NCBI GenBank assembly: GCA_016649675.1
Contig: JAENXG010000173.1
Location: forward strand, 1-5,500
Source: Methyloceanibacter sp.
GTDB taxonomy: Bacteria; Pseudomonadota; Alphaproteobacteria; Rhizobiales; Methyloligellaceae
Direction of reading: 5' to 3'
DNA: 5,500 nucleotides
The notes under the pieces are model-generated. The model ran no database searches, was not told the DNA's origin, and worked only from the letters and a program-made list of their open reading frames with translations. Numbering within the stretch: the stretch's first letter is position 1; every line of letters begins with the position of its first letter. Position numbers and translations under genes: made by a program. Positions 1-5,500 of the stretch are shown here, piece by piece.

Positions 1-1114
1 CCAGGAGATCATCAAGGCGGGGCTCGTGCCGCCCGAGCTCGTTCTGCTCAATTCAGCCTTCCGCCCCGAGATGCTCGGCATTGAGCCGCCCAACAATGTC
101 TACGCCCATATCGCCGGCATCGATCTCATCCGCACCGGCGAACGGGACTTCTTCGTGCTCGAGGACAATGTGCGCACGCCCTCCGGTGTGTCCTATGTGC
201 TTGAGAACCGCGAGATCATGATGCGGCTGTTCCCCGACGCCTTCGCCGGGCAGAGCATCTCCCCGGTCGGCAACTATCCTGAGCGGCTGCTGGAGAATTT
301 GCGCGCGGTGGCGCCCTCTGGCGCCGAGGACCCGGTGGTCGTGCTGCTCACGCCCGGCCGCTACAACAGCGCCTATTTCGAGCATGTGTTCCTCGCCGAG
401 CAGATGGGCATCGAGCTGGTCGAGGGCGGCGACCTCTTCGTGCGCGACGGCTTTGTGTGGATGCGCACCACCGAAGGCCCGGTCAAGGTCGATGTCATCT
501 ACCGCCGCGTCGACGACAACTACATGGACCCTCTCGCCTTCCAAGCCGATTCCACGCTCGGCGTTCCCGGCCTGCTAGCGGTGATCAGAACCGGCCGGGT
601 CGCGCTCGCCAACGCGCTCGGCACCGGCGTCGCCGACGATAAGGCCATGTATATCTATGTGCCGCGCATGATCGAGTTCTATCTCGGCGAGCACGCCATC
701 CTCAACAATGTGCACACGTATATGCTGCGCGATCCGAAGCAGCGGCAGCACGTCTTCGACAATCTGCACAATCTCGTGGTCAAGGAGGTGCAGGGCTCGG
801 GCGGCTACGGCATGCTGATCGGGCCGGCCTCGACCGCGGAGGAGCGCGAGGCCTATAAGCGTCGCGTCATGCGCAACCCGGAGAACTTTATCGCCCAGCC
901 GACCCTGGCGCTCTCCACGGCGCCGACCCTGATCGATGGCGAGATCGTGCCGCGCCATGTGGATTTGCGGCCCTTCGTGCTCTCCGGCAAGGAGACGAGC
1001 GTCATCCCGGGGGGCCTCACCCGCGTGGCTCTGCGCAAGGGCTCCCTTGTCGTCAATTCGAGCCAGGGAGGCGGCACCAAGGACACCTGGGTGATCGAGT
1101 GCGACCCATGCTGA
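1..1114 (+). CDS. Circularly permuted ATP-grasp protein (DUF404/DUF407), 5'-truncated by window edge
   Basis: This is the C-terminal ~370 residues of a circularly permuted ATP-grasp protein. The frame is open from base 2, before the GTG at 26, and family members are usually ~470 residues, so about 100 N-terminal residues lie upstream and the GTG at 26 is not the start. Visible family motifs, in order, are EDNVRTPSGVSYVLENR (161-211), LLTPGRYNSAYFEHVFLAEQ (from about 346), VDVIYRRVDDNYMDPL (from about 487), VKEVQGSGGYGML (from 779), RHVDLRPF (from about 952) and a Gly/Ser-rich end with NSSQGGGTKDTWV (up to about 1096). ATP-grasp enzymes form amide or peptide-like bonds through acyl-phosphates. 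For this subfamily, peptide ligation is predicted rather than shown. The protein should be cytoplasmic. Its stop codon overlaps the start of the next gene by 7 nt, suggesting translational coupling. The family call is strong; the substrate is unknown. Confidence 0.93.
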   Translation, partial: QEIIKAGLVPPELVLLNSAFRPEMLGIEPPNNVYAHIAGIDLIRTGERDFFVLEDNVRTPSGVSYVLENREIMMRLFPDAFAGQSISPVGNYPERLLENLRAVAPSGAEDPVVVLLTPGRYNSAYFEHVFLAEQMGIELVEGGDLFVRDGFVWMRTTEGPVKVDVIYRRVDDNYMDPLAFQADSTLGVPGLLAVIRTGRVALANALGTGVADDKAMYIYVPRMIEFYLGEHAILNNVHTYMLRDPKQRQHVFDNLHNLVVKEVQGSGGYGMLIGPASTAEEREAYKRRVMRNPENFIAQPTLALSTAPTLIDGEIVPRHVDLRPFVLSGKETSVIPGGLTRVALRKGSLVVNSSQGGGTKDTWVIECDPC

Positions 1115-2070
1115 GCCGCACTGCCGAGAACTTGTTTTGGATGTCGCGCAACATGGAGCGCGCGGAGAATACGGCGCGCATGCTCGATGTGAGCTTCCGC
1201 ATGGCGCTGCTGCCCTCGACCATCGACAAACAGGCGCTGCATTTCGAGCCGATCCTCGCCATTGCCCCCGGCGACGGCCGCTTCGGCGAGCTGTTCGGCG
1301 AGCTCACCCATGAGAGCATCATCCGCTATGTGGCGCTCGAGTCCGCCAATCCCGCCAGCATCTGGTCGCTGATCAGGCTCGCGCGCGAGAATGCGCGGGC
1401 CCAGCGCTCGGCCATCTCGAGCGAAGCCTGGGAGAGCCTCAACTCGACCTGGCTGCAAGTGCAGAAGCTCGATTTCGAGGGGCTCAAGCGCTGGGGCTTT
1501 CGCGATTTCTTCGATTGGGTGAAGGAGCGCTCCCATCTCTTCCGCGGCGTGGTGTTCGGCACCATGCTCCATGACGACGCTTTCCGCTTCATCAGGGTCG
1601 GCACCTTCATCGAGCGCGCCGACAACACGGCGCGCATCCTCGACGTCAAATATCACGTGCTCCTGCCCGAGACCGAGCAGGTTGGCGGCTATGTCGACTA
1701 TTACCAATGGGGCGCGCTGCTCCGCTCGGTGGGCGCCTTCCGTGCCTACCGGCGCGTCTATCACGACACCGTCTATCCGTGGCGCATCGCCGAGCTCCTT
1801 ATCCTGCGCGCCGACATGCCGCGCTCGCTGCATCATTGCTATGAGAACGTGATCGGCACCCTCGATGAGCTTGCCGGTAAGAAGCAGCTCGAATGCCGCC
1901 GCCTCGCGGGCCAGATCTATGCGCGCCTTCGATATGGCCGCATCGACAAGATCTTCAAATCTGGCTTGCACGAGTTTCTCACCGACTTCGTCGCCAGCAA
2001 CAACGCGCTCGGCGTCCAGCTCCAGGACGATTTCCTGATGACGACCACCGCTGTGGCAGGGACCGCTTGA
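1108..2070 (+). CDS. Alpha-E domain protein (DUF403, conserved ER motif)
   Basis: A 320-residue, predicted mostly helical protein of the alpha-E (DUF403) family, at the family's usual length. The chosen start is the ATG at 1108, giving MLSRTAENLFWMSRNMERAE, the standard N-terminus. The GTG at 1099 would add only three residues. The conserved ER motif occurs twice: ERAENTARMLDV at residues 17-28 and ERADNTARILDV at residues 169-180. This points to two related helical halves. No signal peptide or membrane segment is seen, so it is probably cytoplasmic. Biochemical function is not established. The family is almost always found beside DUF404/407 ATP-grasp and transglutaminase genes, so a partner or scaffold role for the ligase is a reasonable inference. 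It overlaps the ATP-grasp gene by 7 nt and ends 3 nt before the transglutaminase gene. No strong ribosome binding site precedes it, which fits coupled translation. Confidence 0.93.
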   Translation: MLSRTAENLFWMSRNMERAENTARMLDVSFRMALLPSTIDKQALHFEPILAIAPGDGRFGELFGELTHESIIRYVALESANPASIWSLIRLARENARAQRSAISSEAWESLNSTWLQVQKLDFEGLKRWGFRDFFDWVKERSHLFRGVVFGTMLHDDAFRFIRVGTFIERADNTARILDVKYHVLLPETEQVGGYVDYYQWGALLRSVGAFRAYRRVYHDTVYPWRIAELLILRADMPRSLHHCYENVIGTLDELAGKKQLECRRLAGQIYARLRYGRIDKIFKSGLHEFLTDFVASNNALGVQLQDDFLMTTTAVAGTA

Positions 2071-2073
2071 GCC

Positions 2074-2898
2074 ATGCTGATCCGGGTTGAGCACGCCACG
2101 GCCTATGCCTATTCCGAGCCTCTGGTCACGAGCACGCAATATCTGCGCATGACGCCGCTCTCTGGCCGCACCCAGGCCGTCGAGAGCTGGAAGCTCTCCT
2201 GTGCCGGCGCGGTCACCACCCCGTGGCAGGACCAATACGGCAATTTGTGCCACACTTTGACGGTGGCCGAGCCGGTCAGCGAGCTTGAGATCAAGGTGTG
2301 CGGGCTCGTGCGCACGCGCGATACCAATGGAGTGGTAGGGACGGCGCCGTCGGAGCTGCCGTCATTCATCTATCTCCGGGAGACGCCCTATACGATCGCG
2401 ACAAGCTCCATCCAGGACTTTGCCGCACACTTTCAACCGAAGCTCGCGCGCGATCCGATCGAGGTGCTGCACGAGATCATGATGGCCATCGGCGAGGCCG
2501 TTGAGTACCGCCGCGGCGAGACCCATGTCCATACCACCGGCGCGGAAGCTCTGGAGCAGGGGAGCGGCGTCTGCCAGGATCACGCCCATATCTTCTGCGC
2601 CGTCTGCCGCGCTCTCGGGGTGCCGGCACGCTACGTGAGCGGCTATCTCACCCAAAGCGACGGCCGTGAGGCCCATGCCGCAAGCCATGCCTGGGCCGAA
2701 GCTTTCGTCGAGGATCTCGGCTGGGTGGGGTTCGATCCCACCAACCGCGCTTGTGCGACAGATGCGTATATTCGCACCGCCATCGGACTCGACTATGGTC
2801 AGGCCAGTCCGGTGCGCGGCGTCCGCAGCGGCGGCGGCCTTGAGACCATGTCGGTGAAGGTCAGTTTTCCCAGCCAACAACAGCAGCAAGTCCAATAA
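2074..2898 (+). CDS. Transglutaminase-like cysteine protein (bacterial N-terminal domain plus core)
   Basis: A 274-residue transglutaminase-superfamily protein. Residues ~1-80 match the bacterial transglutaminase-like N-terminal region, beginning MLIRVEHATAYAYSEP. The catalytic core has GSGVCQDHAHIF with Cys167, ASHAWAEAF with His205, and GWVGFDPTN with Asp221, so the Cys-His-Asp triad is intact. Bacterial members may act as proteases, amidases or transamidases, and the sequence does not tell which. There is no signal peptide, so it should act in the cytoplasm with its neighbours. The ATG at 2074 lies 3 nt after the alpha-E stop; a CAGGGA about 11 nt upstream is a weak ribosome site, and coupling is likely. 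The C-terminus is odd: it ends in five consecutive Gln, then Val-Gln (residues 268-274), directly after a predicted beta strand. The family call is strong; substrate unknown. Confidence 0.94.
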   Translation: MLIRVEHATAYAYSEPLVTSTQYLRMTPLSGRTQAVESWKLSCAGAVTTPWQDQYGNLCHTLTVAEPVSELEIKVCGLVRTRDTNGVVGTAPSELPSFIYLRETPYTIATSSIQDFAAHFQPKLARDPIEVLHEIMMAIGEAVEYRRGETHVHTTGAEALEQGSGVCQDHAHIFCAVCRALGVPARYVSGYLTQSDGREAHAASHAWAEAFVEDLGWVGFDPTNRACATDAYIRTAIGLDYGQASPVRGVRSGGGLETMSVKVSFPSQQQQQVQ

Positions 2899-2901
2899 GC
2901 A

Positions 2902-2909
2902 AGGGAGGA
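2902..2909 (+). promoter_or_regulatory. Ribosome binding site of the Anbu gene
   Basis: AGGGAGGA lies 3 nt before the GTG at 2913, with its GGAGG core ending about 4-5 nt upstream. It is the best Shine-Dalgarno match among the junctions of this cluster. It supports GTG as the true start and suggests Anbu is translated independently of, and perhaps more strongly than, the coupled upstream genes. Confidence 0.7.
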
Positions 2910-2912
2910 CAC

Positions 2913-3650
2913 GTGACTTATTGCATCGGCATCCTGCTCGATGAGGGCGTGGTGCTCGCGTCGGATTCGCGCACCAATGCGGGTATCGACCGTGTCTCCA
3001 CCTTTCGCAAGATGTTCACCTTCGAGAAACCGGGTGATCGCTTCTTCGCGCTTTTGACCGCCGGCAATCTCTCCCTCACGCAAGGGGTCATCAGCCTCCT
3101 CACCGAATGGCTCAATAACGAGAACCCTGAGCAGGACCTATTCGCCGTGGGCTCGATGTTCGGAGCGGCGCGCGCCGTCGGCACCGCCTTGCGCGAGATC
3201 CACAAGATCGACGGCGGCTATCTGCAGCAGCACGAGGTGGACTTCAGCGGCTCGTTCATTCTCGCCGGGCAGCTCAAGGGCGGGCAGCTCCGGCTGTTCA
3301 TGGTCTACGACGCGGGCAACTTCATCGAGGCGATGGGCGATACGACCTATTTCCAGATCGGCGAGGTGAAATACGGGAAGCCCATCCTCGATCGCATCAT
3401 TCAGCGCGACACGAGCCTGAGCGACGCCGCCAAATGCGCGCTGATCTCCTTCGATTCCACCATGCGCTCGAATGTCTCGGTCGGGCCGCCGCTCGATCTT
3501 TTGATCTACCGCCGCAATTCGCTGAAGAAGGATTTCACCATCCGCCTCGAGGATGACGATCCTTATCTGCAGGCGATCCGCGACGGCTGGGGCGGAGCGA
3601 TCCACAAGGCCTTCCACGAGATCATTCACGATCCGGGCTGGACCTTCTAA
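2913..3650 (+). CDS. anbu: Anbu, proteasome-type N-terminal threonine peptidase
   Basis: A 245-residue protein of the Anbu family (ancestral beta subunit; proteasome-type protease), an Ntn-hydrolase related to HslV and proteasome beta subunits. The GTG start gives MTYCIGILLDEGVVLASDSR. After Met removal the N-terminal residue is Thr1, Asp17 falls in ASDSR as in proteasome beta subunits, and Lys32 in STFRKM sits next to the usual Lys33 position. The nucleophile is exposed by Met removal alone, with no long propeptide. Related Anbu proteins assemble into oligomers in the cytoplasm, and clear peptidase activity has been hard to show for the family. No HslU-like or other AAA+ unfoldase is encoded here. 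It is the last gene of the ATP-grasp/alpha-E/transglutaminase cluster, 14 nt downstream of the transglutaminase, with its own good ribosome site. HslV is less likely: it is shorter (~175-185 residues) and usually adjacent to hslU. Confidence 0.95.
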   Translation: MTYCIGILLDEGVVLASDSRTNAGIDRVSTFRKMFTFEKPGDRFFALLTAGNLSLTQGVISLLTEWLNNENPEQDLFAVGSMFGAARAVGTALREIHKIDGGYLQQHEVDFSGSFILAGQLKGGQLRLFMVYDAGNFIEAMGDTTYFQIGEVKYGKPILDRIIQRDTSLSDAAKCALISFDSTMRSNVSVGPPLDLLIYRRNSLKKDFTIRLEDDDPYLQAIRDGWGGAIHKAFHEIIHDPGWTF

Positions 3651-3673
3651 GCGATTGACCTGCCGTAATCGCT
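3650..3673. terminator. Possible bidirectional hairpin between convergent genes
   Basis: The 7-base arms AGCGATT (3650-3656) and AATCGCT (3667-3673) are perfectly complementary around a 10-nt loop. The arms include the last base of the Anbu stop codon and two bases of the phasin stop codon. Position between convergent genes suggests a shared terminator. The stem is short and has no T-run on either side, so this could be chance. Confidence 0.35.
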
Positions 3674-4160
3674 AATAGCCCCGGCTCGGCGTGTAGCCGC
3701 TTGGGCTCTGATAGGACGGCGTGGAGCTGCTATGTGACGGCGAGGGGCTCGGCTTGGGCGCATTCGAGTGCGTCGTCTCTGCGCGCAGCGGGTTCGCCTC
3801 CTGGATGATCTGCGCGGCGAGGTCGCGCATCTCTTCCAACTGATGCACGAAAGCCTCCATCTGCTTCCGCGCGTGCTGGCTCTGCAGCTCCATGGCCTGA
3901 TTGAAGTCCTTGCTCTCGGCGAGCTTCAGCGCGAGCGCGAAATTCGCCTCGGCATTGCTGCGGGTGATGTCGGCGATCTTGGCGTTGAGCGCGTGCAGGC
4001 CGGAGCGGCCGGATTGCGAGGTGGTTTCGAGCGACTTCCACGCCTTCTCGCTGGTCGAGGCAAACATATCGAAGGCCCGCTTTGCCTGCTCGATGCTCAT
4101 CTTCATGAGGTCGCGCAACGACTCCGGAATCTCGGGCTTCATGAATGCGTCATTAGCCAT
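3672..4160 (-). CDS. Phasin family protein (PHA granule-associated)
   Basis: A 162-residue phasin of the Phasin_2 type. Phasins coat polyhydroxyalkanoate granules and control their number and size. Residues ~10-122 are amphipathic helix/coiled-coil sequence, with SIEQAKRAFDMFASTSEKAW (22-41), NAEANFALALKLAESKDF (69-86) and the hallmark ARKQMEAFVHQLEEM (97-111). The tail from ~123 to 162 is low complexity, rich in Ser, Pro and Tyr, and likely disordered. The start at 4160 was chosen because AGGAGAG (4165-4171) lies just upstream and MANDAFMKPE fits the family. An in-frame extension to 4331 adds 57 unphasin-like residues and is unlikely. The gene is convergent with Anbu, with a 21-nt gap, so it is not part of that operon. 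Some phasin-like proteins serve other roles; granule binding is inferred from family membership only. Confidence 0.88.
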   Translation of the reverse strand: MANDAFMKPEIPESLRDLMKMSIEQAKRAFDMFASTSEKAWKSLETTSQSGRSGLHALNAKIADITRSNAEANFALALKLAESKDFNQAMELQSQHARKQMEAFVHQLEEMRDLAAQIIQEANPLRAETTHSNAPKPSPSPSHSSSTPSYQSPSGYTPSRGY

Positions 4161-4164
4161 GCTA

Positions 4165-4171
4165 CTCTCCT
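4165..4171 (-). promoter_or_regulatory. Ribosome binding site of the phasin gene
   Basis: On the minus strand AGGAGAG sits 4 nt (AGGAG core 6 nt) before the ATG at 4160. It decides the start in favour of the 162-residue protein over the upstream in-frame ATGs. Confidence 0.65.
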
Positions 4172-4212
4172 GTTCCCGTACTTGCCCTCGATCGTCTGTT
4201 CGTGGCTGCGAC

Positions 4213-4236
4213 GGGGGCCTTGAGCCTGCGGCCCCC
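4213..4236. repeat. GC-rich inverted repeat upstream of the phasin gene
   Basis: GGGGGCC (4213-4219) and GGCCCCC (4230-4236) form a perfect 7-bp GC-only stem around a 10-nt loop. It lies 53 nt upstream of the phasin start and would be in its leader if transcription begins further out. No T-run follows on either strand, so a classical terminator is unlikely. It could be a leader structure, an operator or chance. Confidence 0.4.
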
Positions 4237-4535
4237 TGGCTCATCGCCTTCTCCACGGTCAACAGCCACGTGCTGTAGGGCCAACACGCAGCCCACCAAT
4301 AACTCCTGAGTAACACGCTTAGCATGAGCACGTTCCTTGCGGGAGCGAACCGGCGGAGCCGTCATGGAAACATCATGGCCGAAACCGGCGCAGTCCGCGA
4401 GCGCTGCCGTCAAACTTGCTTTCCAAAGGTGGGGACGTGCCTCCAATGGGGCTGCGCTTCCCCGCTAACCTTTTGTACAACCAGGCTTGCAGTAGAACGC
4501 TTCTTCGGAACCGACGGCGAGGCCGTGCGCGGGAC

Positions 4536-5267
4536 ATGAACATTCACATCCATCAGTTTCAATCTGGCGATGCGGTCGCCGACGCGGCCGCGCTCGAGCA
4601 GTTCCAGAAGCAATGGGCGACCTATCAGAAATTGGTGGACACCGACGCACTCTCTCATAAGGAGGTGGGGAAGATCCTCCACGCCACGCTCAAGGCCGTC
4701 GCCGAGCCCTTCGCCTTTCTCGACATCGCTTGCGGCGATGCCGGCCAGATGAGGCATGCGCTCGCCGGCACCAAGGTCAGCCACTATCACGGGATCGATC
4801 TTTCGGAGCCCGCGCTCGAGCTTGCGGCAAAGAACCTTGCCGGCGTGCCCTTCGAGGTCGAGCTCGATCATCGCGATTTCGTCACGGCCTTGACGCGGCG
4901 CCCGGAACCGGCCGACGCGGCGTGGTGCGGCCTCTCGATCCATCACCTCTCGGCCGACGGCAAGCTCGGCTTGCTCGAGGCGATCCATGGCTCGACGAGC
5001 GAGATGCTGATGATCTACGAGCCGACGCTCGGCGATGGCGAGGACCGCGAAGGCTATCTCGAGCGCTTCCGGCGCGTGAACCGTCCCGCCTGGACCTTCA
5101 TGACGCCGGACGAGTGGGAGCAGATCGACCATCACGTCACCACCTGCGACTTTCCCGAGAGCGCAGCGACCTGGCTCGATCTTGGCCGCAGGGCAGGCTT
5201 CACCAAGGCAAGCGTGGTCTTCAGCGACCCGACCGGCTTCTACCGCCTCTACCGCTACGACCACTGA
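4536..5267 (+). CDS. Class I SAM-dependent methyltransferase
   Basis: A 243-residue class I (Rossmann-fold) S-adenosylmethionine-dependent methyltransferase, probably cytoplasmic. Motif I is FLDIACGDAGQ (residues 61-71), the glycine-containing SAM loop. GIDLS (86-90) supplies the acidic residue Asp88 after strand 2 that normally binds the ribose, and the motif IV region is ADAAWCGLSIHHL (126-138). Residues 1-55 are a helical lead-in likely to cap the substrate site, and the end (DPTGFYRLYRYDH) resembles the last strands of small-molecule methyltransferases. The ATG at 4536 was chosen because residues from MNIHIHQFQSGD look like the protein's start; the frame is open to an ATG at 4416, but those 40 residues are basic and low in family character. 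GGCGAGG at 4516-4522 is a weak, distant ribosome site. The substrate cannot be told from sequence or neighbours. Confidence 0.88.
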   Translation: MNIHIHQFQSGDAVADAAALEQFQKQWATYQKLVDTDALSHKEVGKILHATLKAVAEPFAFLDIACGDAGQMRHALAGTKVSHYHGIDLSEPALELAAKNLAGVPFEVELDHRDFVTALTRRPEPADAAWCGLSIHHLSADGKLGLLEAIHGSTSEMLMIYEPTLGDGEDREGYLERFRRVNRPAWTFMTPDEWEQIDHHVTTCDFPESAATWLDLGRRAGFTKASVVFSDPTGFYRLYRYDH

Positions 5268-5358
5268 GGTCCTGATCAGTCGATGCCGCACTCGGCCGAG
5301 GCAACACCCACGCTCGAATCGGCTAACCTGCACTCTTCGACGCACCGGGGACTCGCGA
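5268..5358. other. Short intergenic gap with palindromes
   Basis: This 91-nt gap between the methyltransferase and the next gene holds three short perfect palindromes: CTGATCAG (5272-5279), CTCGGCCGAG (5291-5300) and, overlapping the next start, ACTCGCGAGT (5351-5360). No T-run terminator or convincing promoter is visible. Confidence 0.4.
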
Positions 5359-5500
5359 GTGGCTCTGGAAGACATCGGCTCGCTCTTGATCCGAGTAACA
5401 ATCGCGTGGCTGTTTCTGAGTGGGGCCTGGGCTTCCGGGAAGGACGAGAGCGCGCGGAAATTCGTCACGGCCAAAACGGGCCTCGTGTTCAAATGGCGGC
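5359..5500 (+). CDS. Probable small membrane protein, possibly DoxX-like, 3'-truncated by window edge
   Basis: From the GTG at 5359 a frame of 47 complete codons runs open to the window end. The product begins VALEDIGSLLIRVTIAWLFL (first residue Met in vivo) and residues ~5-24 form a likely transmembrane helix, followed by a charged stretch (GKDESARK) and GLVFKW. A GGGGA at 5347-5351, about 7 nt upstream, is an acceptable ribosome site. The pattern of an N-terminal DIGxLLxR followed by a hydrophobic helix resembles DoxX-family membrane proteins, but too little is visible to be sure. It could equally be another small multi-helix membrane protein. No other in-frame ATG or GTG precedes it in the gap, and the reverse-strand frame across this stretch looks like a shadow. 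Confidence 0.5.
   Translation, partial: MALEDIGSLLIRVTIAWLFLSGAWASGKDESARKFVTAKTGLVFKWR

Larger units (their letters stand above)
4161..4535. other. Divergent intergenic region between phasin and methyltransferase
   Basis: These 375 bases separate two divergent genes and must carry the phasin promoter and probably the methyltransferase promoter. By eye I find the phasin ribosome site, a GC-rich inverted repeat at 4213-4236, a CACGTG at 4267-4272 and a TTGTACAA palindrome at 4473-4480. A TACAAC at 4476-4481 resembles a -10 element, but no good -35 lies 16-18 nt upstream. No match to a paired CTGC/GCAG element of the PhaR type was noticed. The short frames inside (for example 4324-4539, +) show no family features and are not called. 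Confidence 0.5.

Noticed and set aside
1099..1107. GTG start for the alpha-E protein nine bases upstream
   Set aside because: The family N-terminus begins MLSRTAEN, which matches the ATG at 1108 exactly.
853..2253. 466-residue antisense open frame across the ATP-grasp, alpha-E and transglutaminase genes
   Set aside because: It is opposite three well-recognised genes, has no recognisable motif, and is typical of the stop-poor antisense frames of GC-rich coding DNA.
4161..4331. 57-residue N-terminal extension of the phasin
   Set aside because: It has Trp-rich and unrelated sequence, while the ATG at 4160 has a good ribosome site and a family-like N-terminus.
4476..4481. TACAAC as a -10 promoter element for the methyltransferase
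   Set aside because: Only four of six consensus bases match and no credible -35 is found at the right spacing.
4416..4535. 40-residue N-terminal extension of the methyltransferase
   Set aside because: The added residues are basic and unlike the fold's usual lead-in; the ATG at 4536 gives a normal-length protein. The choice is likely but not certain, as the ribosome site is weak.
4324..4539. 71-residue plus-strand open frame in the intergenic region
   Set aside because: No family motif, Cys/Arg-rich composition and overlap with the methyltransferase start; probably chance.
4410..5492. 360-residue minus-strand open frame opposite the methyltransferase
   Set aside because: The plus strand has clear SAM-binding motifs; the antisense product is Arg/Glu/Ala-rich with no family features and crosses into two neighbouring regions.

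Overview
The window is GC-rich (roughly 60-65% by eye) and densely coding, with long antisense open frames caused by codon bias. It looks chromosomal. A Phasin_2-type phasin, the Anbu cassette and the general protein style suggest a proteobacterium, most likely an alphaproteobacterium of the Hyphomicrobiales/Rhizobiales type. The genus cannot be set from this sequence alone.

Region 1 (1-3650, + strand) is a tightly packed four-gene cluster. It holds the C-terminal ~370 residues of a circularly permuted ATP-grasp protein (DUF404/DUF407), an alpha-E protein (DUF403, conserved ER motif), a transglutaminase-like cysteine protein with an intact Cys-His-Asp triad, and the proteasome-related peptidase Anbu with an exposed N-terminal Thr. 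Junctions are a 7-nt overlap, a 3-nt gap and a 14-nt gap, so this is almost certainly one transcription unit. In published comparative genomics this gene set is a predicted peptide-ligation/protein-modification and proteolysis system. Its substrate and tag are, as far as I know, undefined. It is the most interesting item here.

Region 2 (3651-4535) opens with a 21-nt convergent gap containing a short hairpin that reaches into both stop codons. A minus-strand phasin gene (3672-4160) follows, pointing to polyhydroxyalkanoate granules. Next is a 375-nt divergent intergenic region with one GC-rich inverted repeat and no convincing promoter by eye.

Region 3 (4536-5500, + strand) holds a stand-alone class I SAM-dependent methyltransferase (4536-5267), a 91-nt gap with several short palindromes, and the first ~47 codons of a probable small membrane protein, perhaps DoxX-like, that runs off the window. 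I saw no tRNA, rRNA, CRISPR array, insertion sequence or clear sign of recent transfer.
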